DNA of 8,176 bases, taken from assembly GCA_937952895.1 (NCBI GenBank), contig CALFYC010000162.1:1-8176 (forward strand), written 5' to 3'. The position numbers and the translations under genes were made by a program. This document shows positions 1 through 6,803 of this stretch, in pieces. The notes beneath the pieces were generated by a model. That model was given only the letters and a program-made list of their open reading frames with translations. It was not told the origin of the DNA and did not search any database. This DNA is from an uncultured Neisseriaceae bacterium (GTDB lineage Bacteria > Pseudomonadota > Gammaproteobacteria > Burkholderiales > UBA11063). Numbering within the stretch: the stretch's first letter is position 1; each line of letters starts with the position of its first letter.

Positions 1-404
1 AACATATGGAAGTTAATTTAAACTACTATAAATTTTTAATTTTCTATAAGAGTGTTTTTTGCTATTACATAAATTTATCTTTTTATATTCGCTCCCTTTC
101 TTTTTACTTTTATATTTATTTTTTATTTTAGGGCTTTTATTCAATAATTTTTAATCTATATCTTTACTGACTTAATTTTGTCTTAAATGAGGTTCACTAA
201 GTATAAATTTATCGACAAGAACAATAAATATTTTTTAAATGTCATAATTAAAAATTTCGAAACAATAAGTTTAATTTAACAGCTTAAAGCAACCATGTAC
301 CATTTACTCATTAGGTTCAATTCGTTCAGTACTTAATTTTTTACTTTAACCTAATTTAAGTTCTTTTAACATTTTTTATTTATCCTAATTGTTTTATTTA
401 CAGT
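1..404. other. AT-rich stretch without a recognisable gene, downstream of tilS
   Basis: This stretch follows the tilS stop codon in the direction of minus-strand transcription. It is very AT-rich, with frequent stops in all three minus-strand frames. The only open frames are very short, for example a 30-codon plus-strand frame at 187-279 with no ribosome binding site and no family resemblance. No tRNA, rRNA, CRISPR or insertion-sequence signature was seen. An 8-base inverted repeat (310-317 with 348-355) lies here, but it has a 30-base loop and no following T-run on the minus strand, so it is not a convincing terminator. Confidence 0.6.
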
Positions 405-1073
405 TTAAAGTTTATTCAATGTAATCTTTAATACATTTAATAATTTAGTTTCAATATGGTTATCCCAGGAGTTTAAGCTTGGCATAATCTCATGCCTAAT
501 GAAATTACGTAAATATTTTTTATCCAAATTACTTTCATCATCAACGAAATTTAAATTAAATTGTTTTGCATAATCTAGAATTTGTAATTTAGTAACATTT
601 AATAATGGTCGCCAAAATATTGTTTGTTGTTTTTGACTGATTGTTTTCATACTTGCAATATTATGTAAATCACTTCCTCTAAAGATTTGGCTTAGCATAG
701 TTTCTATTTGATCATTTTGGTGGTGAGCTAATGTAATTATAGTATTTGATTCATTTGAAAATGCTTGATAACGAAAATTTCTGGCATTATTTTCAAGGCT
801 TTCTCCACCGTTTTTAGTGATTTTTCCTTGAATTATTGAAAGCGGAATTGCTAATTTTGTGCATAATTCCTGACAGAAATTTTGCCACATTAACGCATTG
901 GATGAGATACCGTGATTAATATGAATTGCTTTGAGTTTTATATTCTGTAAATTACGAATTTGATTAAGGGTATGAAGTAAGACTACAGAATCAACTCCAC
1001 CACTAAGAGCGACTGTATATGAATCAGATTTTGGTAAACTTTTTAATACTCTCTCAACTAATGGTTCGATCAT
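405..1073 (-). CDS. tilS: tRNA(Ile)-lysidine synthetase, short form (catalytic domain only)
   Basis: TilS uses ATP to attach lysine to C34 of the tRNA-Ile with a CAU anticodon, so that it reads AUA and is charged with isoleucine; it acts in the cytoplasm. The N-terminal PP-loop ATPase domain looks complete: SGGVDS at residues 24-29 (ATP loop), HINHG at 51-55, AHHQNDQIET at 116-125, RPLL at 155-158, DDESN at 178-182 and LRNFIRHEIMP at 188-198. The protein then stops at residue 222. E. coli TilS is about 430 residues, and shorter family members are still about 300, so the substrate-binding and C-terminal domains are missing. All three frames downstream are full of stops, so a single frameshift does not explain this. 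The ATG overlaps the accA stop by one base (TAATG), and a purine-rich GAAGAAAG lies just upstream, which suggests translational coupling. AUA codons occur in neighbouring genes (for example 4220-4222 in gpmI), so the activity is presumably needed. The identity is secure; whether this short form works is not. Confidence 0.9.
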   Translation of the reverse strand: MIEPLVERVLKSLPKSDSYTVALSGGVDSVVLLHTLNQIRNLQNIKLKAIHINHGISSNALMWQNFCQELCTKLAIPLSIIQGKITKNGGESLENNARNFRYQAFSNESNTIITLAHHQNDQIETMLSQIFRGSDLHNIASMKTISQKQQTIFWRPLLNVTKLQILDYAKQFNLNFVDDESNLDKKYLRNFIRHEIMPSLNSWDNHIETKLLNVLKITLNKL

Positions 1074-2035
1074 TAACTTTCTTCTTTAAATTTACCATAA
1101 TTCATGAGTCGGTCAAAGCGTCTAAGCAATAAATTATCAATAGAATATTCTTGTAATTTTCTAAGGTTATCTCGAATTACTCGCTTCATTTTAGTCATCA
1201 TTTCACTATGATTAGCATGAGCGCCACCCTGTGGTTCAGTTAGAATGTTATCAATTAATCCAAGTGTTTTTAAGCGATTTGAGGTGATTCCTAAAATTTC
1301 TGCAGCAGTGCTTGCTTTTGAGGCATCTTTCCAAAGAATTGATGCACATCCTTCTGGCGAAATAACTGAATAAATTGCATATTCAAGCATATTAATTTGA
1401 TCGCCAACCCCAACGGCAAGAGCACCACCAGAACCTGCTTCGCCAATAATGTTTATAATGATTGGAGTTCTTAGTTTTGCCATTTCATATAAATTTTTAC
1501 CAATCGCCTCAGATTGATTTCTTTCTTCAGCTCCAATTCCAGGATAGGCACCACTAGTATCAATAAAAGTAATTACGGGTAATTCAAATTTTTCAGCAAG
1601 TAACATTAATCTTAATGCCTTACGATATCCTTCAGGGCATGGCATCCCAAAATTTCTCTCAAGATTTTCCTTAGTATCTCGCCCTTTTTGGTGTCCAATT
1701 ACCATTACTGAACGATTGCCTATTTTTGCAATTCCTGCAATAATTGATTTATCATCCGCAAAATGACGATCACCATGCAATTCAATAAAATTACTAAATA
1801 TGTTATTAATATAATCAAGTGTTCGAGGACGGTTTGGATGCCTTGCTACTTGAGAGATTTCCCATGGGGTCAATTTTGAATATATTTCTTTAGTAAGTGT
1901 TGTCACTTTGTCTTGTAATTGGGTGATTTCTGCAGTTATATCAACGGCAGATTCATTTTGCATATACCTTAATTCTTCAATCTTATTGCTAAGATCTGCA
2001 ATAGGTTTTTCGAATTCTAAAAAATGTTTTTTCAT
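1073..2035 (-). CDS. accA: Acetyl-CoA carboxylase, carboxyltransferase subunit alpha
   Basis: AccA pairs with AccD (not in this window) in the carboxyltransferase that moves the carboxyl group from carboxybiotin on AccB to acetyl-CoA. The product is malonyl-CoA, the first committed step of fatty-acid synthesis. At 320 residues it matches the usual length (E. coli 319) and is alignable by eye from end to end: an N-terminal helical part (1-60), ARHPNRPRTLDY at 64-75, GHQKGRDTKE at 114-123, NFGMPCPEGYRKALRL at 128-143, the GAYPG loop at 162-166, and SVISPEGCASILW at 223-235. Two conserved loops deviate: DTSGAYPG at 159-166, where DTPGAYPG is usual, and GEAGSGGALA at 198-207, where GEGGSGGALA is usual. 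The start is supported by AGGA at 2042-2045, six bases before the ATG. The gap to the upstream DUF4124 gene is 47 bases; tilS follows with a one-base overlap. Confidence 0.97.
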   Translation of the reverse strand: MKKHFLEFEKPIADLSNKIEELRYMQNESAVDITAEITQLQDKVTTLTKEIYSKLTPWEISQVARHPNRPRTLDYINNIFSNFIELHGDRHFADDKSIIAGIAKIGNRSVMVIGHQKGRDTKENLERNFGMPCPEGYRKALRLMLLAEKFELPVITFIDTSGAYPGIGAEERNQSEAIGKNLYEMAKLRTPIIINIIGEAGSGGALAVGVGDQINMLEYAIYSVISPEGCASILWKDASKASTAAEILGITSNRLKTLGLIDNILTEPQGGAHANHSEMMTKMKRVIRDNLRKLQEYSIDNLLLRRFDRLMNYGKFKEES

Positions 2036-2041
2036 TGCTGT

Positions 2042-2045
2042 TCCT
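2042..2045 (-). promoter_or_regulatory. Ribosome binding site of accA
   Basis: On the minus strand this reads AGGA, six bases before the accA ATG (2035-2033). It supports that start and gives accA its own initiation signal within the block. Confidence 0.7.
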
Positions 2046-2082
2046 GTAAAATCATTAAGTTAGATCTAAATAAGTTGGCGGA

Positions 2083-2508
2083 TTAATTACCTAATTGCTT
2101 ATTTAATATCTCAATATTCTTTTGGTGTTCTATAACTGCATCATTTAAAATTTTAATTCGTTCTTGATAGGCTTGTTGCGATCTACTGTCTGATCCAATT
2201 TTCACATCTTTATTTTCTTGAACTAATTTTTGTGTATCTGTTAATGCTAATTTTTCATGTGTCAATTCTTCTTGTAATACTTTTTTACGATTAGCTTCGT
2301 TAGTGCCTAAATTTGTTACTTTATTCTTAGTTATATCTCTTTGATTCATGGCTTTATCATCGATTTTAAGAGGTGGTAAAACCATTTTTTCTGCATTTGG
2401 TGTAGATTTATTCGTTATAACCAGATTCCCATTCGTATCTTTATATTGATAAACGTCATCGCTATAAACGATGGGTGCTAATAATAACAATATAATTGTT
2501 TTTTTCAT
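2083..2508 (-). CDS. Secreted DUF4124-type protein with coiled-coil tail
   Basis: This is a 141-residue protein of unknown function. Residues 1-16 look like a signal peptide: a MKK start, then a hydrophobic run ILLLLAPIV, with cleavage likely near YS/DD, so it is probably periplasmic. YQYKDTNGNLVITNK at 20-34 matches the DUF4124 pattern, an aromatic/K-D-x-x-G-x strand motif found just after the signal peptide in many proteobacterial proteins. After a linker rich in K, D and N, residues 71-140 are charged and helical (RKKVLQEELTHEKLAL, then AVIEHQKNIEILNKQL), consistent with a coiled coil. This arrangement is recalled as common in betaproteobacterial DUF4124 proteins. No clear Shine-Dalgarno sequence precedes the ATG, but the signal peptide fixes the start. 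It lies 11 bases after the CobD-like gene, so it is probably translated from the same message. The role is not known; a link to envelope or stress functions would be guesswork. Confidence 0.8.
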   Translation of the reverse strand: MKKTIILLLLAPIVYSDDVYQYKDTNGNLVITNKSTPNAEKMVLPPLKIDDKAMNQRDITKNKVTNLGTNEANRKKVLQEELTHEKLALTDTQKLVQENKDVKIGSDSRSQQAYQERIKILNDAVIEHQKNIEILNKQLGN

Positions 2509-2519
2509 AATTGACTAAT

Positions 2520-3350
2520 TTAGCTAACCATGCTTGCAAAAATAATTATAAATAGGATTCCAATAAAAAACAATCCAGCACGATATAAAATAGCGACAAT
2601 ATACTGCCTTATTTGCGGTGAAATATTGGCTCCGCTTACTAAACCTGATTCTGTATTATCAATATTTTCATATTTTATTGATTGTTGAAATTTGGTTTTA
2701 CCAATTGCAATTAAAATTGCTTCATTAAGCATATTTTCTAAATAATAAAAACTCTTATTAAATCCTTTACGTTGAGCAATCACAAAGTGCATGACTTCTT
2801 CGAAATCGCCAGCAACTGCTATGAATAAGCATAGGATTAGATAAGGGATTACACTGGCGTAAAATAGCATTTTATCTACAGTAACATTGTATACAACTAA
2901 ATCTAGGGCTTGTTTTTTAAATTCGGCACTAATTGCTAAGATTATAAGATAGCAAATGGCGCCTATTCCAGATGGAAGTACCATAAACCAGAATAGGGTG
3001 GCAAAAAAGCGTGTAGCATAAGTAACGATAAATAACTGATATGCTTCTTCAGAATTTTTACTATTTTCTTTCCAGGTAAGAATTTCTACTGTCAAAATAA
3101 AAATAATGAAGTTAATAATAAATCCTATAATATGGAAACGATAAAAAAGTGCCCAAACAATAAACAATATCAATACGGCGGGTAAGCATGCAAATAAATA
3201 AACTAAGCGAATCTCTCTTTGATTACTAACGGGGTTTCTAGTAAATAATTTGGCGTAAGCTATAAGTTTGTCGTTAAACCAATTCCTTAGATTATTTAGT
3301 AACTTTTTGTGTTCTAGGAAGATGGCTATTAGTATAATAAAGATTGACAT
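2520..3350 (-). CDS. CobD/CbiB-like (AmpE-like) inner-membrane protein
   Basis: This is a 276-residue polytopic membrane protein. Hydrophobic segments lie at about 1-13, 48-70, 73-92, 113-140, 160-182 and 252-274. The N-terminus (MSIFIILIAIFLEHKK) matches the family pattern of a short hydrophobic stretch ending in LE. The central RFFATLFWFMVLPSGIGAI (114-132) corresponds to the characteristic R-x-F-x-x-x-F-W segment shared by CobD/CbiB and AmpE proteins, and GDFEE at 181-185 corresponds to the family's G-[DN]-F-E motif. True CobD/CbiB makes adenosylcobinamide phosphate in cobalamin synthesis. AmpE is an inner-membrane protein linked to the AmpD beta-lactamase sensing locus. The betaproteobacterial branch is usually annotated only as 'CobD/CbiB family', and there are no cobalamin or ampD genes here, so no specific function is claimed. 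GGAG at 3360-3363 precedes the ATG by nine bases and overlaps the hpt stop codon, suggesting coupling to hpt translation. Confidence 0.75.
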   Translation of the reverse strand: MSIFIILIAIFLEHKKLLNNLRNWFNDKLIAYAKLFTRNPVSNQREIRLVYLFACLPAVLILFIVWALFYRFHIIGFIINFIIFILTVEILTWKENSKNSEEAYQLFIVTYATRFFATLFWFMVLPSGIGAICYLIILAISAEFKKQALDLVVYNVTVDKMLFYASVIPYLILCLFIAVAGDFEEVMHFVIAQRKGFNKSFYYLENMLNEAILIAIGKTKFQQSIKYENIDNTESGLVSGANISPQIRQYIVAILYRAGLFFIGILFIIIFASMVS

Positions 3351-3359
3351 ATTTTATGT

Positions 3360-3363
3360 CTCC
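3360..3363 (-). promoter_or_regulatory. Ribosome binding site overlapping the hpt stop codon
   Basis: On the minus strand the hpt stop TAG runs straight into GGAG (TAGGAG), nine bases before the ATG of the CobD-like gene. A ribosome ending hpt would sit on the next gene's initiation signal, which favours coupled translation. Confidence 0.65.
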
Positions 3364-3917
3364 TAATTGTTGTAAATATATATTTCTGGAAGTTGGCGAT
3401 AAACTTCATGAATATCCATTCCATAGCCAAAAAGATAACGATTAGGAGCGGTTAGGCCCACGTAATCAGCCTTGATTGGTTTACTTTTGCCTAAATCTTT
3501 ATCAATCAATACAATTATTTTACAACTATTTGCACCAGCTGTTAATAAAAACCTTCGAACTTCGTTTAAAGTATGACCTTCATCTAATATATCATCAATA
3601 ACGTATACATCTCGGCCAACGATATTTTCAACTTTAGGCTGGCGATACCAAGTAATATGTGTAGAACCAAATGTAGCATCTCCATAACGCGATGCATGAA
3701 TATAATCACACAGAAAAGGTTTTTTTATTCGTTTTAATAATTCTGCAGCAAAAAATAGACCACCATTCATCACGGTAAGGAATACTGGAACAGTCTCTCC
3801 TAAATCTTTTTCAACGTTGCTTGCAAGTTTGATAATTCGGCTTTCAATTTCATCAGCTTTATATAAAATGCTAGAATTATTTAAAATTAAATTTGCTTCT
3901 TGATAACCTAATGCCAT
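3363..3917 (-). CDS. hpt: Hypoxanthine(-guanine) phosphoribosyltransferase
   Basis: This enzyme salvages hypoxanthine and/or guanine by transferring the phosphoribosyl group of PRPP, giving IMP or GMP plus pyrophosphate, in the cytoplasm. At 184 residues it has the normal bacterial length. Visible family motifs are MNGGLFFAAEL at 50-60 (pyrophosphate-binding loop region), the PRPP loop VYVIDDILDEGHTL at 104-117 with its acidic DD pair, K150-A-D-Y-V in the purine-binding region, and the C-terminal FGYGMDIHEVYRQLPEIY at 163-180 that closes the base pocket. Substrate preference between guanine, hypoxanthine and xanthine cannot be read with certainty. The start is supported by AAGAGG at 3923-3928, five bases before the ATG. 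It is the first gene of the minus-strand block and faces gpmI across a 161-base divergent region. Confidence 0.93.
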   Translation of the reverse strand: MALGYQEANLILNNSSILYKADEIESRIIKLASNVEKDLGETVPVFLTVMNGGLFFAAELLKRIKKPFLCDYIHASRYGDATFGSTHITWYRQPKVENIVGRDVYVIDDILDEGHTLNEVRRFLLTAGANSCKIIVLIDKDLGKSKPIKADYVGLTAPNRYLFGYGMDIHEVYRQLPEIYIYNN

Positions 3918-3922
3918 GATAA

Positions 3923-3928
3923 CCTCTT
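3923..3928 (-). promoter_or_regulatory. Ribosome binding site of hpt
   Basis: On the minus strand this reads AAGAGG, five bases before the hpt ATG (3917-3915). It is one of the clearest Shine-Dalgarno sequences in the window and fixes the start. Confidence 0.75.
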
Positions 3929-3969
3929 CAAATTTAGCTAAAGTTTGCTATAAGTAATAACTACAATAA

Positions 3970-3999
3970 TTGCATTTATATTTACTAAATAAATAGTAT
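3970..3999 (+). promoter_or_regulatory. Weak candidate promoter for gpmI-envC-flippase
   Basis: TTGCAT (3970-3975) and TAGTAT (3994-3999) are 18 bases apart; the matches to sigma-70 consensus are 3/6 and 4/6. A better -10-like TACAAT (3999-4004) has only a poor -35 partner (TTATAT at 3976-3981, 17-base spacing). A plus-strand promoter must lie somewhere in this gap because the neighbours are divergent, but the exact site is uncertain. Confidence 0.3.
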
Positions 4000-4003
4000 A
4001 CAA
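3975..4003 (-). promoter_or_regulatory. Candidate promoter for the hpt block
   Basis: On the minus strand, TTGTAT (4003-3998) and TATAAA (3980-3975) are separated by 17 bases, a sigma-70-like layout (3/6 and 5/6 matches to consensus). Initiation would fall about 50 bases upstream of the hpt ATG. In DNA this AT-rich such matches arise by chance, so this is only a candidate. Its -35 element lies within the left arm of the inverted repeat at 3998-4006. Confidence 0.4.
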
Positions 4004-4029
4004 TAATGGGGTAAATGTCGTTATTGTAT
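3998..4029. repeat. Perfect 9-bp inverted repeat in the divergent promoter region
   Basis: ATACAATAA (3998-4006) and its exact reverse complement TTATTGTAT (4021-4029) flank a 14-base spacer that holds the locally GC-richer GGGG run (4008-4011). The arm centres are 23 bases apart, about two helical turns. The left arm covers the likely -10 of the plus-strand promoter and the -35 of the minus-strand promoter, where an operator could act on both. It is not followed by a T-run, so it does not look like a terminator. No known regulator site is recognised, and chance pairing of AT-rich 9-mers remains possible. Confidence 0.45.
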
Positions 4030-4071
4030 CAAGAAATACTAATTTACAACAAACAAATAATTTACCATAGT

Positions 4072-4075
4072 GAGG
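4072..4075 (+). promoter_or_regulatory. Ribosome binding site that decides the gpmI start
   Basis: GAGG here is followed by three bases and then ATG (4079). The frame is also open to a GTG at 4070, but that codon has no Shine-Dalgarno upstream and would place GAGG inside the gene. The spacing to the ATG is short, so the choice is likely but not certain. Confidence 0.6.
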
Positions 4076-4078
4076 TTA

Positions 4079-5608
4079 ATGAGTTTGAAAAATCAGAAAA
4101 AAGTCATGTTAATTATTTTAGATGGTTTTGGGATGCGTAAAGAAAAATCATTTAATTCAATTGAAAATGCATCTATGCCTAATTGGGATTATTATAAAAG
4201 CACTTATGCTTTTGGCACAATAGAAGCCTCAGGTGAAAGAGTTGGGCTACCTGCTTCTCAGTTTGGGAATTCTGAAGTTGGACATTTAAATATTGGTGCA
4301 GGAAGAATTGTAAGGCAAGATATTACTCGAATTGATGCAGCAATCGAAAATGGAGAGTTTTTTACCAACCAAGTATTCATAGATGCAATAACTGCAAGTT
4401 CAACGAATACCTTACATATTATTGGGCTACTTTCAGATGGAGGGGTACATTGTCATATAAATCACATTATTGCTTTAATTCAACTTACTCACAAACTAGG
4501 TAAAAAAGTGTTAATTCATGCTCTTTTAGATGGACGTGATGTGCCACCTCAAAGTGCATTAATTTATCTTAAAGATCTAGAAAATTTAATCGCTAAGTAT
4601 CCAGATGTAAAAATAGCAACTATAGGTGGTCGATATTATGCAATGGATCGGGATAAGCGTTATGAAAGGATCGAATTGGGTTACAAAGCGATTGTTTTAG
4701 GTGAATCTGAAATTCATAGAGAAAGTGCAATTGATGCAGTAGAAAGTAGTTATCGATTAGGTATTACTGATGAATTTGTAAAACCAACTATTATTGGTGA
4801 TTATTCAGGGTTTCAATCAGGTGATAGTGTAATTTTTGCAAATTTTCGTGCAGATCGAGCAATGCAACTAACAGATGCAATTACCAATGAAAATTTTACT
4901 CATTTTAAATGTTTAAATAGCATTAAGCTTGCAGGTTTTGTGACGATGACTAATTATGATCCAAATTTTAAAGTAAGTGTTGCATATGACAAAATATTAC
5001 TTAAAAATACGTTAGGTGAGGTGATTGCCAATCATAACTTAAAACAATTACGTATTGCGGAGACCGAGAAATATCCACATGTAACATACTTCTTTAGTGG
5101 TGGAACTAAAAGGCTATATTTAAACGAGGAGCAAATTTTAATTAATTCACCACGTGAAGTTGCAACCTATGATTTAAAGCCTGAAATGAGTTTACCTGAA
5201 GTGACTATAAAATTGATGGATGCAATTAAATCTGAAAAATATGATTTAATTGTAACTAATTTTGCTAATGGAGATATGGTTGGGCATACTGGAGATTTTA
5301 ATGCGGCAATTAAGTCGGTTGAGGCTATAGATATAGCGTTAGGTCAAATTATTCCAGAAATGCAGAAAGTTGGTGGTGAGGTTATAATTATTGCTGATCA
5401 TGGTAATTGTGAGGAAATGTTTGATATTAAAGTAAATCAGCCACACACTCAGCATACAACTAATGTTGTGCCTTTTTTATATATTGGAAGATTTGCAACT
5501 ATTCTTCCAGGTGGTGCCTTAGAAGATGTTGCACCATCAATTCTAGCGCTGATGGAGATTGATAAGCCAGTTGAAATGACCGGTAAGAATCTGATTATTT
5601 TAAATTAA
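4079..5608 (+). CDS. gpmI: 2,3-bisphosphoglycerate-independent phosphoglycerate mutase
   Basis: This enzyme interconverts 3- and 2-phosphoglycerate in glycolysis and gluconeogenesis. It uses two metal ions (usually manganese) and a phosphoserine intermediate and acts in the cytoplasm. From the ATG it is 509 residues, the usual length, and alignable by eye over its whole length with the E. coli protein. Visible motifs are LDGFG at 14-18 (metal-binding Asp15), GNSEVGH at 63-69 with catalytic Ser65, SDGGVHCH at 119-126, DGRD at 151-154, GRYYAMDRDKR at 184-194, NFRADRA at 255-261, NGDMVGH at 397-403, ADHGN at 439-443 and HTQHTTN at 456-462. These supply the expected Asp/His metal ligands of the alkaline-phosphatase-like domain. 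ATG 4079 is preferred over GTG 4070 because GAGG precedes it and the N-terminus then matches relatives. It is the first gene of the plus-strand operon; envC follows after 32 bases, an order also found in E. coli (gpmM-envC). Confidence 0.97.
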   Translation: MSLKNQKKVMLIILDGFGMRKEKSFNSIENASMPNWDYYKSTYAFGTIEASGERVGLPASQFGNSEVGHLNIGAGRIVRQDITRIDAAIENGEFFTNQVFIDAITASSTNTLHIIGLLSDGGVHCHINHIIALIQLTHKLGKKVLIHALLDGRDVPPQSALIYLKDLENLIAKYPDVKIATIGGRYYAMDRDKRYERIELGYKAIVLGESEIHRESAIDAVESSYRLGITDEFVKPTIIGDYSGFQSGDSVIFANFRADRAMQLTDAITNENFTHFKCLNSIKLAGFVTMTNYDPNFKVSVAYDKILLKNTLGEVIANHNLKQLRIAETEKYPHVTYFFSGGTKRLYLNEEQILINSPREVATYDLKPEMSLPEVTIKLMDAIKSEKYDLIVTNFANGDMVGHTGDFNAAIKSVEAIDIALGQIIPEMQKVGGEVIIIADHGNCEEMFDIKVNQPHTQHTTNVVPFLYIGRFATILPGGALEDVAPSILALMEIDKPVEMTGKNLIILN

Positions 5609-5625
5609 ATATGTAATTGTTAGAA

Positions 5626-5630
5626 AGAGG
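5626..5630 (+). promoter_or_regulatory. Ribosome binding site of envC
   Basis: AGAGG lies ten bases before the ATG at 5641, slightly long but acceptable. The signal peptide that begins at this ATG independently supports the start. Confidence 0.5.
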
Positions 5631-5640
5631 TTAATTAGGT

Positions 5641-6795
5641 ATGCAAAAGAAGTTAATTATACTGTTGATTTTATTAATTAATTTAAGTTTTGCTGTTCCA
5701 GAAAACCAAATTAACAATGATTTAAATGATTTGGCTGCGAAGATTGATCATATCAATCATGAGCTTAATAAAAAGCAAATGCAACAAAAGAATTTAACCC
5801 AAGCAATAAGTGATTCTAATGAAGCAATTAGTAAGTCAGCATCTCTCCTTGAACAAATTCAACAAAAACGTAATTTAGATCTAAAAAATTTAGCAGATGT
5901 TAAAGTTTTAATCAATCAAATCAATCTATCTATCGAATCTGTGCAAAGTAGTACGGCTGTTGCAATACATTCAATTTACCAACAAATTAGAGATATGCAA
6001 TATGAGTCACAATCGGTTTTAGTTGGTAATGATAATACAGCAACTAATCGTAAAAAAGTGTATATGTTGGTTCTACTTAATGCAGAACAGAAGAAATATC
6101 TTGAATTACAAAGTAAATTAAATAAATTACAGGAATTAAATGATAAATTAGATGATGAAATTGATGACTTAGATGATAGGTTAGGCGATACATCAAATCG
6201 GAAAAAGCAATTAGAGCTTGATAAAGCCATGAAAATTGCTCAAGGTGAGAAATTACAATCTCAAATTAACGAAGATCAAAAATCTTTAGGTAATTTAAAG
6301 CAAAAGCAAGCTGAATTGAATAAATTAATGGCTCAAATTAAGCTTGAAGCAATTAAAGCTAAAAAAATCCCGGGAATCAAGATTGGAAACCCTGATTTAA
6401 GTTTTGAGGATAATTCACCATTTCTAACTCGAAAATTAGTTAAACCACTAAATACAAATATAGCAATTCCATTTGGGGCTGAACGAAATGGCACCAGAAA
6501 TAATGGTGTATTATTTCATTCGGTTGAAAACCAACCGGTTGTAGCTATTTCCAATGGGAAGGTTATGTATGCAGGTTTCCTTCCTGGTTTTGGAGATGTA
6601 ATTGTTCTTGATCATGGAGATAATTATATGTCAATTTATGGTGGGATAAAACTAAAGGTGCAAAAAGGACAAAAAGTTACCACAGGACAAGAGATTGCGA
6701 ATACTGGATATATAGCTAATCAGCCTATGGGTGGAATTTATTTTGAACTACGCCATATGGGAATGCCTGTTAATCCATCGAAATTAGTCAATTAA
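5641..6795 (+). CDS. envC: EnvC-type murein hydrolase activator (degenerate LytM/M23 domain)
   Basis: EnvC is a periplasmic protein that, under control of FtsEX, activates N-acetylmuramoyl-L-alanine amidases so that daughter cells can separate. This 384-residue protein starts with a signal peptide (MQKKLIILLILLINLSFA, cleavage likely after residue 18). A long coiled coil rich in K, Q, E, L and N follows at about 22-240, and a LytM fold lies at about 268-384. The zinc ligands of active M23 peptidases are lost: the H-x-x-x-D site region reads RNNGVLFHS (286-294), and the usual H-x-H region reads GGIYFELR (364-371), as in E. coli EnvC with its LYFEIR. Structural landmarks remain: ISNGKVMYAG (303-312), GFGDVIVLDHG (316-326), GQKVTTGQEI (343-352) and PVNP (376-379). 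It should therefore activate amidases and not cut peptidoglycan itself. Amidase and ftsEX partners are not in the window. It follows gpmI by 32 bases and precedes the flippase by 8. Confidence 0.9.
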   Translation: MQKKLIILLILLINLSFAVPENQINNDLNDLAAKIDHINHELNKKQMQQKNLTQAISDSNEAISKSASLLEQIQQKRNLDLKNLADVKVLINQINLSIESVQSSTAVAIHSIYQQIRDMQYESQSVLVGNDNTATNRKKVYMLVLLNAEQKKYLELQSKLNKLQELNDKLDDEIDDLDDRLGDTSNRKKQLELDKAMKIAQGEKLQSQINEDQKSLGNLKQKQAELNKLMAQIKLEAIKAKKIPGIKIGNPDLSFEDNSPFLTRKLVKPLNTNIAIPFGAERNGTRNNGVLFHSVENQPVVAISNGKVMYAGFLPGFGDVIVLDHGDNYMSIYGGIKLKVQKGQKVTTGQEIANTGYIANQPMGGIYFELRHMGMPVNPSKLVN

Positions 6796-6803
6796 TATTT
6801 ACG

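Noticed and set aside
187..279. 30-codon plus-strand open frame downstream of tilS
   Set aside because: It has no ribosome binding site and no recognisable features, and its length is expected by chance in such AT-rich DNA.
310..355. 8-bp inverted repeat (ATTAGGTT / AACCTAAT) as a tilS terminator
   Set aside because: The loop is 30 bases, the stem is AT-rich, and no T-run follows on the minus strand, so terminator function is not supported.
5976..6230. 84-codon open frame on the minus strand inside envC
   Set aside because: It is fully contained in the coiled-coil part of envC on the opposite strand; its serine/cysteine-rich composition is what antisense reading of K/L/N-rich codons gives, and it resembles no family.
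5641..6795. Active M23 endopeptidase
   Set aside because: The histidine and aspartate zinc ligands of active M23 enzymes are absent, so an EnvC-type activator is the better call.
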